Positions 27,971-37,084 of a DNA stretch of 64,000 nucleotides are shown here, one piece after another. A model generated the notes under the pieces. It made no database searches and was not told the origin of the DNA. It saw nothing but the letters and a program-made list of their open reading frames with translations. Location of the stretch: the NCBI RefSeq assembly GCF_008119665.1, contig NZ_CP043046.1, positions 5,890,001 through 5,954,000 on the forward strand, written 5' to 3'. A program made the position numbers and the translations under genes. Origin of the DNA: Pigmentiphaga aceris (lineage in GTDB: Bacteria; Pseudomonadota; Gammaproteobacteria; Burkholderiales; Burkholderiaceae_B). Position 1 is the first letter of the stretch, and every line of letters starts with the position of its first letter.

Positions 27971-29377
27971 ATGACCCTCCTGCTCAGTTCCTTTGTGATT
28001 CTGATGCTGCTCGGCCTGCCGGTGGCACTTGCCATGGCCGGCTCGTCGCTGCTGTTCCTGGTGGTGTCGGGCACCATTCCCGACGTGGTGGTCGCGCAGC
28101 GCATGATCGCGGGCATCGAATCCTTCCCGCTCTTGGCCGTGCCCTTCTTCATTCTGGCCGGCAACCTGATGAACATTGCCGGCATCACCAGCCGCATCTA
28201 CAACTTCGCCATCGCCCTGGTGGGCTGGATGCGCGGCGGCCTGGGCCAGGTCAACATCATGGGCTCGGTGATCTTCTCGGGCATGTCGGGCACCGCCATT
28301 GCAGATGCGGCCGGCCTGGGCACCATCGAAATCAAGGCCATGAAGGAACACGGCTACAACACCGAATTCGCCGTCGGGGTAACGGCTGCATCGGCCACGG
28401 TCGGCCCGATCTTCCCGCCGTCTTTGCCCTTCGTGATCTACGGCATGATGGCCAACGTGTCGATCGGCGCGCTGTTCCTGGCAGGCATTCTGCCCGGCAT
28501 CGTGATGACGTTGCTGATGATGCTCACGGTTGCCTACATCGCACGTCGCAACAACTGGGGCGGCGACGTGCCCTTCAACCTGCGCCGACTGGGCCAGGCA
28601 GGCATCGAGATCATGGTCGTGCTGGCCTTCCCGATGGCGATCTGGCTGATGACCGAGGTGGGGGTGTCGGTGAACGTGGCCGTGGGCATTGCGTTCGTGG
28701 CGCTGATCGCACTCGACTGGTATTTCGACTGGTCGGCCGTGATGGCGTTGATGGCACCGGTGATCCTGATCGGCGGCATGACCATGGGCTGGTTCACACC
28801 CACTGAAGCCGCCGTGGCGGCCGTGCTGTGGGCGCTGTTCCTGGGTCTGATCCGTTACCGCTCGATGACCTTCAAAGCACTTGCCAAGGCCAGTTTCGAC
28901 ACACTGGAAACCACCGCATCGGTGCTGTTCATCATCACGGCGGCATCGATCTTCGCGTGGCTGCTGACCACCACCCAGGCCGCACAGGCCATGGCCGATG
29001 CGATTCTGGGTTTCACCGACAACAAGTGGGTATTCCTGTTCCTGGTGAACCTGCTGATCCTGTTCGTCGGCTGCTTCATCGACACGATTGCCGCCATCAC
29101 CATCATGGTGCCGATCCTGTTGCCGATCGCGTTGAAGCTGGGCGTAGACCCGCTGCATCTGGGCGTGATCATCACGCTGAACCTGATGATCGGCTTGCTG
29201 ACACCGCCGCTGGGCATGATCACCTTTGTGTTGGCCCGGATCGCCAAGATATCGGTGGAACGCACCTTCGCCGCCATCATCCCCTGGCTGATCCCGCTGT
29301 TCGGCGCGCTGATTCTGATCACCTATATCGAACCGCTGACGCTGTGGTTGCCGCGTGTGATGGGTCTGACCCGATAA
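27971..29377 (+). CDS. TRAP transporter large permease subunit (DctM family)
   Basis: A 468-residue channel-forming subunit that uses a sodium gradient to import the ligand delivered by DctP. Family motifs are present: IESFPLLAVPFFILAGNLMNIAGIT, MSGTAIADAAGLGTIEIKAMKEHGY, TPTEAAVAAVLWALFLGL, and NLMIGLLTPPLGMITFVLARIA. About 40 residues longer than typical DctM, mainly through the middle. CACTCAAC separates it from dctQ; it is directly followed, after 10 bases, by the dehydratase gene, so operon membership is clear. Confidence 0.93.
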   Translation: MTLLLSSFVILMLLGLPVALAMAGSSLLFLVVSGTIPDVVVAQRMIAGIESFPLLAVPFFILAGNLMNIAGITSRIYNFAIALVGWMRGGLGQVNIMGSVIFSGMSGTAIADAAGLGTIEIKAMKEHGYNTEFAVGVTAASATVGPIFPPSLPFVIYGMMANVSIGALFLAGILPGIVMTLLMMLTVAYIARRNNWGGDVPFNLRRLGQAGIEIMVVLAFPMAIWLMTEVGVSVNVAVGIAFVALIALDWYFDWSAVMALMAPVILIGGMTMGWFTPTEAAVAAVLWALFLGLIRYRSMTFKALAKASFDTLETTASVLFIITAASIFAWLLTTTQAAQAMADAILGFTDNKWVFLFLVNLLILFVGCFIDTIAAITIMVPILLPIALKLGVDPLHLGVIITLNLMIGLLTPPLGMITFVLARIAKISVERTFAAIIPWLIPLFGALILITYIEPLTLWLPRVMGLTR

Positions 29378-29387
29378 GGATGCACTC

Positions 29388-30920
29388 ATGAGCAATACCC
29401 CACCCTTCATTCGCATCCACCCCGCCGACAACGTGGTGATCGCACGCAAGCAGTTGCTGGGTGGCACGCACCTGGCCGGCGAAAACATGGTCGTTGTCGG
29501 CCTGGTGCCCCCGGGCCACAAAGTGGCCACCCGCGCGATTGCTCAGGGCGAAGCAGTGCGTCGCTACAACCAGATCATCGGGGTGGCGACGCAGGACATC
29601 GCGGCCGGCCAACACGTGCACACCCAGAACCTGCGCTTCTCGGATTTCGAGCGCGACTATCAGGTGTCGCAAGGCGCACAGCCTACCGAGTTCGACCCGG
29701 TGCCCGCCACCTTCCAGGGCATCGTCCGGGCCGATGGGCGGGTTGCCACGCGCAACTACATCGGCATCCTGACCTCGGTGAACTGTTCGGCCACGGTGGC
29801 GCGCGCGATTGCCGATCACTTCCGACGCGACGTGCGCCCGGAAGCCCTGGCGGCCTATCCGAATGTAGATGGCGTGGTCGCGCTGACCCACGGCGCAGGC
29901 TGTGCGATGGGGTCCGAGGGCGAACCCATGCAGGTGCTGCGACGCACCCTGGGCGGCTACGCCCGGCACGCCAACTTCGCCGCCCTGCTGATCGTGGGTC
30001 TAGGCTGTGAAACCAACCAGATCAGCGGTGTGGTGGCCGACCAGGGCCTGCACGAAGGCCCGCATCTGCACACCTACAACATCCAGGAAACCGGGGGCAC
30101 CCGCAAGGCGGTGGAACGTGGCATTGCCCTGGTCGAAGGCATGCTCGCAGACGCCAACCAGGTGCAGCGCGAACCGGTGTCGGCCAGCCACCTGACAGTG
30201 GGTTTGCAATGCGGCGGTTCGGACGGATATTCCGGTCTGTCGGCCAACCCGGCACTGGGCGCGGCAGTAGACCGGCTGGTGCGCCACGGCGGGACGGCCA
30301 TCTTGTCGGAGACACCGGAAATCTATGGCGGCGAACACCTGCTGACCCGCCGTGCCGTGTCACCTGAAGTTTCCGACAAACTGCTGGCCCGCATTCGCTG
30401 GTGGGAGGACTACACCACGCGCAATCAGGGCGAGATGGACAACAACCCCTCGGCCGGCAACAAGGCGGGCGGGCTGACCACCATTCTGGAGAAGTCGCTG
30501 GGTGCCATCGCCAAGAGCGGCACCACCAACCTGGTAGACGTCTACGAATACGCAGAACCCGTCGTGGCGCGTGGCCTGGTGTTCATGGACACCCCGGGCT
30601 ACGACCCGGTGTCTGCCACCGGGCAGGTGGCAGGCGGAGCCAACCTGATCGTGTTCACCACCGGCCGTGGCTCGGCCTACGGCTGTGCCCCGTCGCCCTC
30701 GCTCAAGCTCGCCACCAACAGTGCCTTGTGGGCGCGGCAAGAGGACGACATGGACCTGAACTGCGGCGCGATCATCGACGGTGAACTCAGCATCGACGAA
30801 ATGGGCGAACGCATTTTCCGGCACATGCTGGCGACGGCATCCGGTGAAGCCACCAAGAGCGAACGCCACGGTTACGGACAGAACGAGTTTGTGCCCTGGC
30901 AGTTGGGTGCGGTGATGTGA
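29388..30920 (+). CDS. UxaA/GarD-family altronate or galactarate dehydratase
   Basis: A 510-residue iron-dependent sugar-acid dehydratase. The N-terminal SAF domain (IRIHPADNVVIARKQLLGGTHL, residues about 8-85) is followed by the large UxaA/GarD catalytic domain: GRVATRNYIGILTSVNCSATVARAI, HGAGCAMGSEG, GLGCETNQIS, GLQCGGSDGYSGLSANPALG, NNPSAGNKAGGLTTILEKSLG, CAPSPSLKLATNSALW and DDMDLNCGAIIDG. Members convert altronate to 2-keto-3-deoxygluconate or galactarate to the 5-keto-4-deoxy acid. With the mannitol-dehydrogenase-type gene downstream, altronate is a reasonable guess, but no KDG kinase is in the window. Confidence 0.92.
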   Translation: MSNTPPFIRIHPADNVVIARKQLLGGTHLAGENMVVVGLVPPGHKVATRAIAQGEAVRRYNQIIGVATQDIAAGQHVHTQNLRFSDFERDYQVSQGAQPTEFDPVPATFQGIVRADGRVATRNYIGILTSVNCSATVARAIADHFRRDVRPEALAAYPNVDGVVALTHGAGCAMGSEGEPMQVLRRTLGGYARHANFAALLIVGLGCETNQISGVVADQGLHEGPHLHTYNIQETGGTRKAVERGIALVEGMLADANQVQREPVSASHLTVGLQCGGSDGYSGLSANPALGAAVDRLVRHGGTAILSETPEIYGGEHLLTRRAVSPEVSDKLLARIRWWEDYTTRNQGEMDNNPSAGNKAGGLTTILEKSLGAIAKSGTTNLVDVYEYAEPVVARGLVFMDTPGYDPVSATGQVAGGANLIVFTTGRGSAYGCAPSPSLKLATNSALWARQEDDMDLNCGAIIDGELSIDEMGERIFRHMLATASGEATKSERHGYGQNEFVPWQLGAVM

Positions 30921-31100
30921 TGTGATGTGCGTGGGTAGCTCATGAAAGGCTGTCCGAACGCGTGATTGCCCACTTTGCAGCTGGGCAGTCACGCGTCAAC
31001 TACCGTGCGTATCTTCCCGTAAACCGATTGGCGCATGACGGGACCGTGTGGCATTGGTAAGGTGCGTGCAGACGCACCTACTTCAAGGAATCGACGCCCC

Positions 31101-32630
31101 ATGCAACGCCTGTCTCCCGAGACCCTGTCCACCCTGCCCGACCACGTCAAACGCCCGGGCTACGACCGCAGCCAGTTGAAGGCCGGCATCGTGCACCTGG
31201 GCATTGGCGCATTCCATCGCGGTCATCAGGCGGTGGTCAACGACGCGGCCATGGCAAGCAGCGGTGACTTGCGATGGGGCATCGTGGGCGTGTCCTTGCG
31301 CAGCCCCGACACCCGCGATGCACTACAAGCACAATCCGGTCTGTACACGGTGTCGGTGCTGGATGTGGACGAAGAAGGTGCGCCGGCCGAACACCTGCAA
31401 GTGGTGGGCGGCCTGTTGAAAGTGTTGGTGGCATCGGAAGACATCACCGCGGTGCTGGAACAGATCGCGCACGAAGACACCCGCATCGTCAGCCTGACCG
31501 TGACCGAGAAGGGCTACAACCGCGAACCTGCAACCGGCGCACTGCGCACAGGCGATGCCGAGATCGTGCACGACCTGGCCCATGCCAATGCGCCGCGCAG
31601 CGCGCTGGGCGTCATCGTGCGCAGCCTGGACCTGCGCCGCCAGCGTGGTCTGCCGCCCGTGACCTTGCTGTCCTGCGACAACCTGCCCTCCAACGGTGAC
31701 ACCTTGCGCGGTCTGGTGCTGGCACTGGCCGAGCAGATCGACCCGGCGCTTGCCAGCTGGATCAGCGCACAGTGCAGCTTCCCGAACGCGATGGTCGATC
31801 GCATCGTGCCCCGCACCACCGATGCCGACCGTGCCCGTATCTCGGAGGCGCTCGGCGTGGAAGACGCATGGCCGGTGGTTGGCGAATCCTTTCTGGAATG
31901 GGTGGTGGAAGACCACTTCGTCGCCGGGCGGCCCGACTGGCACCTGGGCGGCGCGCGCTTTGTCGAATCGGCCGAACCCTTCGAGCGACTGAAACTGCGC
32001 TTCGTGAACGCACCGCAATCCACCCTGGCATACCTGGGTGCCTCGTCAGGCATCGAGACCAACAACAAGGTGATTGCGCACGCCCCGTTCCGCCGTTTTG
32101 TCGACCGCATGATGCGCGAGGAAATCGCCCCCACCCTGGGTACGATTCCGGGTGTGGATCTGGATGGATTCCGTGCCCGCTTGCTGGCACGTGTGGCCAA
32201 TCCGGCCTTGCCGCATCGCACGCAGCAAGTGGCCATGGACGGCACGCAGAAGATTCCGCAACGCCTGCTGGGCACCATCGCCGACCGGCTGCGCGCCAAC
32301 CAGCCGATCACCTGCCTGAGCCTGGCCGTGGCGGCGTGGATTCATTATCTGCGTGGTGGTGATGCTGGGGTGACGGGGTATTCGATCAACGACCCGCTGG
32401 CTGCCGAGCTGGCGCAGCGCATTGCCGACGGCGATCGCCAAGCCGCCGAGCTGAGCAACCCGGCCGACGCAGAGCGTTGCCGGGTGGCGGTGTTCACCGC
32501 CTACACCGCCCTGTTCGGTGACCTGGGTCGCGCGCCGCGTTTCATCGACGCCGTGGCACGCCACACCCGCACGCTGCGCGAACTGGGCGTGGACGAAACC
32601 GTGTCATCGTTGATGACGGAACAGGAATAG
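31101..32630 (+). CDS. Mannitol-dehydrogenase-family oxidoreductase (fructuronate/tagaturonate reductase type)
   Basis: A 509-residue NAD-dependent polyol or sugar-acid oxidoreductase. The N-terminal Rossmann part has AGIVHLGIGAFHRGHQAVV; the C-terminal catalytic domain includes FPNAMVDRIVPRTTDADR, WVVEDHFVAGRP, LRFVNAPQSTLAYLG and the KIPQRLL motif with the catalytic Lys. UxuB-type enzymes reduce fructuronate to mannonate and MtlD-type enzymes act on mannitol; exact substrate is open. The ATG at 31101 follows AAGGAA by 10 bases. A 180-base gap after the dehydratase gene could hold its own promoter. Confidence 0.88.
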   Translation: MQRLSPETLSTLPDHVKRPGYDRSQLKAGIVHLGIGAFHRGHQAVVNDAAMASSGDLRWGIVGVSLRSPDTRDALQAQSGLYTVSVLDVDEEGAPAEHLQVVGGLLKVLVASEDITAVLEQIAHEDTRIVSLTVTEKGYNREPATGALRTGDAEIVHDLAHANAPRSALGVIVRSLDLRRQRGLPPVTLLSCDNLPSNGDTLRGLVLALAEQIDPALASWISAQCSFPNAMVDRIVPRTTDADRARISEALGVEDAWPVVGESFLEWVVEDHFVAGRPDWHLGGARFVESAEPFERLKLRFVNAPQSTLAYLGASSGIETNNKVIAHAPFRRFVDRMMREEIAPTLGTIPGVDLDGFRARLLARVANPALPHRTQQVAMDGTQKIPQRLLGTIADRLRANQPITCLSLAVAAWIHYLRGGDAGVTGYSINDPLAAELAQRIADGDRQAAELSNPADAERCRVAVFTAYTALFGDLGRAPRFIDAVARHTRTLRELGVDETVSSLMTEQE

Positions 32631-32727
32631 ATCGCGGGCAGGTTTTCGCGGCTTTTTCTGCACGTTTTTTCGCCCTGCGCGCATGACATCATCAGACGCA
32701 GGGTGCAACACACCAAAGGAATTTCCG

Positions 32728-33798
32728 ATGAGTCTTCAGCCCGTCGCGGCCGATGCCCTGCCCTATGCCGCCGAGTCCCTGCGCAACTGGGGTGCGGCCT
32801 GCCTGCGTGCCCTGAATGTGCCGGACGAGGCTGCCGACGAAGTCGCCCGCAGCCTGGTGCAGACCAGCCTGCGCGGCATCGATTCGCACGGCATTGCACG
32901 CTTGCCGCACTACCTGGACCGCATCGCCCACGGCTCGATCCGCCCGCAACCCGCAATCACCACCACACGAAGCGGCCCGTCCACCGCCCAGGTCCACGGT
33001 GACCAGGGCCTGGGCATTGTCGTGTCGCACCACGCCAATCGCGAAGCCATCACCATTGCGCGCGAGCAAGGCGTGGCCGCCGTGGGCGTCAGTGACTCAT
33101 CCCATTGCGGTGCAGTCGGGCTGTATTCACGCGAAGCCGCCCGACAGGGAATGATCGGTATCGCCTTCACCCACTCGGACAAGATCGCCGCGCCACATGG
33201 CGGCTACCAGGCGTTTCTGGGCACCAACCCGATCTCGATCGCGTTTCCGCGCGGCGACGGCGAGCCGGTATGCCTGGACATGGCGACCACCTCGATCCCG
33301 TGGAACCAGGTGATGAATGCACGGCGCGAAGGGCAACCCCTGCCCGACGGCGTGGCGGTCGATGCCACGGGCGATGTCACCACTGATGCCCAACAGACCC
33401 GTGCGCTCAGCCCGCTGGGCGGTCAGCGTTACGGGCACAAGGGCTATGCACTGGCGCTGATGATCGAACTGCTGTGCGGGCCGCTCAATGGCAATCCATA
33501 TGGTCCGCAGATCGGCCCGATGTACGAGGAACTGACCCGCCCGCGTCATATCGGAGCGTTTTTCATCGTCATCGACCCGCAGCGTTTCGCCGGCGGTGCC
33601 ACCTTGGCGGCGACCATCGAACACCTGGCAACAGCGCTGCTGGCCGAGCCGGGATCACCAAAGATGCCAGGTGACCCGGAAATAGAAGTGGCGGCCGAAC
33701 GCACGCTGGCAGGCATTCCGATCGAGCCTGTTTTGCGGGCGCAGATTGCCGCGTGGAGCGAACGGTTGGGGGTGGTGGTGCCGGTGGGGCTGGGCTGA
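32728..33798 (+). CDS. Ldh-family (YiaK/malate-lactate dehydrogenase type 2) oxidoreductase
   Basis: A 356-residue NAD(P)-dependent dehydrogenase of the Ldh_2 fold, which acts on 2-keto or 2-hydroxy acids such as malate, sulfolactate, 2,3-diketogulonate or ureidoglycolate. Motifs: SLRGIDSHGIARLPHYLDRI with the catalytic His, SHCGAVGLYSREAARQGMIGIAFTHSD, NPISIAFP, LDMATTSIPWNQV and GGQRYGHKGYALALMIELLCG. AAAGGAA precedes the ATG at 32728 by 9 bases. It closes the sugar-acid gene set. Upstream at 32640-32690 is a T-rich stretch with repeated CTTTTT blocks of unknown use. Confidence 0.88.
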   Translation: MSLQPVAADALPYAAESLRNWGAACLRALNVPDEAADEVARSLVQTSLRGIDSHGIARLPHYLDRIAHGSIRPQPAITTTRSGPSTAQVHGDQGLGIVVSHHANREAITIAREQGVAAVGVSDSSHCGAVGLYSREAARQGMIGIAFTHSDKIAAPHGGYQAFLGTNPISIAFPRGDGEPVCLDMATTSIPWNQVMNARREGQPLPDGVAVDATGDVTTDAQQTRALSPLGGQRYGHKGYALALMIELLCGPLNGNPYGPQIGPMYEELTRPRHIGAFFIVIDPQRFAGGATLAATIEHLATALLAEPGSPKMPGDPEIEVAAERTLAGIPIEPVLRAQIAAWSERLGVVVPVGLG

Positions 33799-33964
33799 AC
33801 TTTCTTGGCTTTCGGAAGTGCCGTTGGTGCTTCCGACGCCCGTGCATTGGCTGCCACGGAATCACACATCACTCACAATCGCTTGCGTGAGGGAACCTTA
33901 CGGCTTCGCACAAGCGCTGGAAACTGCGGCAAAGTTAGGGGCTTGACTCTCCCAAGGGGTTCGC

Positions 33965-34939
33965 ATGCCGATAAATCGTCGAGAGCTTTTGATCAGTGCT
34001 GGCGCGGGTGCATTGGTTGCCGCTGCCGGTGCAGCACGGGCGCAGAATCGTGCAGCCCCTGATGCTGCACCCCTGGGTACTACGGGGGGCATCTCCGCTG
34101 CACCCACTGGCGAACCCATCCGCAAGACCATCCCTGCCACGGGCGAAACCATGGTGCCGGTGGGCATCGGCACCGCGCGACGCTACCAGGGTGCAGCCAG
34201 CCCGGAACAGTTGGCACCCCTGCGTGCAGCAATCCAGACATTCCATCGTGCTGGCGGCACGGTGATCGACACAGCACCTTCCTACGGTGACGCCGAAGCA
34301 GTCGTAGGCCGACTGTTGGCAGACTTGGGATTACGCAAGGAATTGTTCCTGGCCACCAAGGTAGGGGCCAGCGGCCGCGATGCGGGCCTGCTTGAAATCG
34401 AGCAATCTTTCGACAATCTGCGCACCGACAAGATCGACCTGATCGCCGTCCACAATCTGCGCGACACCGCCACGCAGCTGGAAACGCTGCGCGATCTTAA
34501 GGCAGCAGAACGCATCCGTTATGTGGGCGTCACCACCTCGTTCGAAAACCAGCATGCCGACATGGCTGCGCTGATTGCCCAGGCCAAGCTCGACTTCGTG
34601 CAGGTCGATTACGCCATCGACAATCGTGCGGCGGCTGATACGGTGTTGCGCGCTGCACGTGACTACGGCGCTGCCGTGATGATCAACCTACCCTTCGGTC
34701 GTGGGCGTGTCTTCGAGGCAGTGAAAGACCGGCCATTACCAGACTGGGCAGCCGAATTCGACTGCAAGAGCTGGGCGCAGTTTTTCCTGAAATACGTGAT
34801 CTCGCACGAAGCCGTCACCTGCGTCATTCCCGGCACCGCCAACGCCCGCTACGCCGCCGACAATATTGGTGCCGCATACGGGCGGCTGCCTGACCCGGTA
34901 CTGCGCAAGCGCATGGAAGTGTTCATCGACGGCGTGTAA
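33965..34939 (+). CDS. Tat-exported aldo/keto reductase
   Basis: A 324-residue aldo/keto reductase with a twin-arginine signal peptide (MPINRRELLISAGAGALVAAAGAARA), so it is folded before export to the periplasm. The barrel starts after a Pro/Thr-rich stretch at about residue 55: VPVGIGTARRYQ, GGTVIDTAPSYGDAEAVVG with the catalytic Asp and Tyr, LATKVGA with the catalytic Lys, IDLIAVHNL with the catalytic His, and VIPGTANARYAADNIGAAYGRLPD with the cofactor site. Substrate unknown. No electron donor gene is adjacent; periplasmic AKR proteins are less common than cytoplasmic ones. Confidence 0.87.
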   Translation: MPINRRELLISAGAGALVAAAGAARAQNRAAPDAAPLGTTGGISAAPTGEPIRKTIPATGETMVPVGIGTARRYQGAASPEQLAPLRAAIQTFHRAGGTVIDTAPSYGDAEAVVGRLLADLGLRKELFLATKVGASGRDAGLLEIEQSFDNLRTDKIDLIAVHNLRDTATQLETLRDLKAAERIRYVGVTTSFENQHADMAALIAQAKLDFVQVDYAIDNRAAADTVLRAARDYGAAVMINLPFGRGRVFEAVKDRPLPDWAAEFDCKSWAQFFLKYVISHEAVTCVIPGTANARYAADNIGAAYGRLPDPVLRKRMEVFIDGV

Positions 34940-34977
34940 GAACGTGGCTTGCAGAACGCGGCTTGCGCGTCGCCCAA

Positions 34978-35520
34978 TCAGCGCGACGCTTCCTGAAGCA
35001 TGTCACGCAGATACCAATCTTGGGTAAAGGTGTTGAGATCACCAATTTGCTTTCCCAGTACGCCCAGCCACCCACCTGTCCACGTGGCATATGCGGACGA
35101 ACCATCAAGCTTGAGCATGTTCTGGGGCAGTGTTCGCATGGTGTAGACCGGATTCTGGGTCTGTAGATCCTCGCCTATGGTCCGGAAATAGTTGCCCTCC
35201 ATCATGAGTTTTGCACTGCCTCGATAGGCCAGTAACACCCGTTCGAACTTGGTGTCCTTCAAGCTCTCAGCGCTTTGGAAGAGCGCCCGAAGCACGTCAG
35301 CCGCAGCGACCTCACCACCCACGCTACGCAGGTCAATGACAAGTACCGACGGCACAAGCCCATATTGGTGGTAGGCCCAAAGCGAAATGTTGGCGTTGCG
35401 CGCATCTTCTGCCAGACGAGACGCAACCGGCTGGCTGACGCGAACAACGTTCCAGGCGCTGACGCCAACGATCACGGCAACAATACCTACACCCAGCTTC
35501 ACTGCAACTTTCAAGGTCAT
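34978..35520 (-). CDS. Uncharacterised protein with one N-terminal membrane helix
   Basis: A 180-residue protein I do not recognise. It begins with a single hydrophobic helix (KVAVKLGVGIVAVIVGVSAWNVV) and continues as a soluble domain with the patterns VPSVLVIDLRSVGGEVAAADVLRALFQSAESL, FERVLLAYRGSAKLMMEGNYFRTIGED and a Trp/Gly-rich YATWTGGWLGVLGKQIGD near the end. The helix would anchor it to the inner membrane or act as a signal peptide. AAAGGAGC directly abuts the ATG at 35520, an unusually short spacing, so the true start is uncertain. It follows an MFS gene start region on the same strand as that gene's downstream neighbour only by position; no function is suggested. Confidence 0.7.
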   Translation of the reverse strand: MTLKVAVKLGVGIVAVIVGVSAWNVVRVSQPVASRLAEDARNANISLWAYHQYGLVPSVLVIDLRSVGGEVAAADVLRALFQSAESLKDTKFERVLLAYRGSAKLMMEGNYFRTIGEDLQTQNPVYTMRTLPQNMLKLDGSSAYATWTGGWLGVLGKQIGDLNTFTQDWYLRDMLQEASR

Positions 35521-35575
35521 GCTCCTTTCAACCACCAGGACAAAGCGAGCACGTGATCGTGCTCTGCCGAGAACA

Positions 35576-36988
35576 TCAAAGCAGGCGTTTTTGCTTCGCA
35601 ACCACGCCGATGGCAAGCAGCACCAATACCGCCAGAACCAGATAGATCTGCTGGCTTGCCACCAGCGTGGCTTGCGCACCGGCGTGGCTTCCTCCGCCTA
35701 ATCCTGCTTGCACGGAATCCGCGCGTGCATGCACCAATACCGTTGCCACCGCCGTGGACATCGAAATGGCAATCTGGCGCATCAGGTTCTTGGCCTGATA
35801 AGCCTGGGCGAAACGGTCTTCACCCAATTCCCGGAAGCTCAAACCCGCCACCGGCAACACCATCAGCACGCCAAAACATCCCTTGGCGATGATGCCCGGC
35901 CACAGCGCGTAGGCAGAGGAACCAGCCGGCACAAAGGCGAACCACAGCGCCGCCAGGAACATCGCGCCCAGTCCAGCCAGCATCAAGGGCTTTTTGTTCG
36001 GCAGCAGCTTGGACCAGCGCAGGTAGGCCAGTGCCATGCACCACCCCGCCAGGCCACCCAGCGAACTGAGCCAGCCCGTGGTTCCCAGGCTGAATGCCAG
36101 GCCGTGTTCGGCGTAGACCGGGAACAGCGCATTGCCGAAGTTGGTCAACAGGTAATACAGGAAATACAGGCCCAGGCCGGTCAGATACACGGGGCTGTTC
36201 AACTGGCGAAAATGCAGCAGCGGCGACGCATGACGCCATTGCTGCACGGCGAAGGCTCCCATCAGTACCAACGCCACCAGGCACAGCGCAGCAACCTGCC
36301 AGGGGTGCGCAAACAAGCCGTAGCTTGCTTCGCTCAGACCCATCTGCAAGCCCACGGCGGCGATGCCGAACAGTAGTAATCCGCCCCATGCCCACGGCAT
36401 AGGTGCACGGCCAGGATGCGCGTCAGGCAATAGCCACGCGCACCCGGCCAGCGCCAGCAAAGCGGGCGGCACGATGCCCAGGAAAATCCATGACCAGTTT
36501 CCGTGCGCCAGCAAGAAGGCCGACAAGACCGGGCCGATAGCACCGGCCGCGAATACAAAGATGATGAAGCGCCGCACCGCGGGGGCACGCTCGGCAGGCG
36601 GGAAACTCATGTTCACCAAGACCCGGCTGCTGGTGAACAAGGCACCGCCCCCAAGGCCTTGAAGGAAGCGCGCGGCGGTCAGTCCGTCGAGCGTGGTGCT
36701 GAACGCACAGGCCAATGCACCCGCGACAAACAGCGCCAATGCGCCGCACAGGTAGCGCCGGTAGCCAAGCTGTTCGGCCAGCCAGTGCTGCTTGACCAGC
36801 ACCAGCATGCAGGCAATCGCGTAGGCGGCCTGCACCTGCACCACGGCTTGAGGCGGTGCGCCCACGCCGTGCATGATGGGCGACACGGCAAACACGAACA
36901 TCGCGTTTTCCAGAAACTCGATGCCGGTGAGTGCGCCCAGCAGGCTCATCAGTAAATCGCGGCGGCGGCGATGTGCGGTCGTATCCAT
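35576..36988 (-). CDS. MFS transporter, DHA2-like
   Basis: A 470-residue major facilitator with 12-14 hydrophobic helices. The N-terminus (ALTGIEFLENAMFVFAVSPIMHGVG) and motif-C-like FAAGAIGPVLSAFLLAHGNWSWIFLGIVPP are typical of drug:proton antiporters of the EmrB/DHA2 group; AARFLQGLGGGALFTSSRVLVNMSFP is another family block. The substrate cannot be read from sequence. The ATG at 36988 (MDTTAHRRRRDLL) is preferred to one 15 codons upstream as it precedes the basic stretch before helix one. The downstream gene on the same strand is the uncharacterised anchored protein. Confidence 0.85.
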   Translation of the reverse strand: MDTTAHRRRRDLLMSLLGALTGIEFLENAMFVFAVSPIMHGVGAPPQAVVQVQAAYAIACMLVLVKQHWLAEQLGYRRYLCGALALFVAGALACAFSTTLDGLTAARFLQGLGGGALFTSSRVLVNMSFPPAERAPAVRRFIIFVFAAGAIGPVLSAFLLAHGNWSWIFLGIVPPALLALAGCAWLLPDAHPGRAPMPWAWGGLLLFGIAAVGLQMGLSEASYGLFAHPWQVAALCLVALVLMGAFAVQQWRHASPLLHFRQLNSPVYLTGLGLYFLYYLLTNFGNALFPVYAEHGLAFSLGTTGWLSSLGGLAGWCMALAYLRWSKLLPNKKPLMLAGLGAMFLAALWFAFVPAGSSAYALWPGIIAKGCFGVLMVLPVAGLSFRELGEDRFAQAYQAKNLMRQIAISMSTAVATVLVHARADSVQAGLGGGSHAGAQATLVASQQIYLVLAVLVLLAIGVVAKQKRLL

Positions 36989-37084
36989 GTCTGCAGTCCG
37001 GGTAAGGACTGCAAGCTTAAGCCGATGCCGCAATCAATGTCTGGCAATTCTGCGCGGCGTGCGTGAGCTGCCTCAGCCGACAGC

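Noticed and set aside
27809-29530. 573-codon open frame on the minus strand
   Set aside because: It lies fully opposite dctQ-dctM and the start of the dehydratase gene; its product is very rich in Gln, His, Arg and Asp with no domain, the usual shadow of GC-rich membrane-protein genes.
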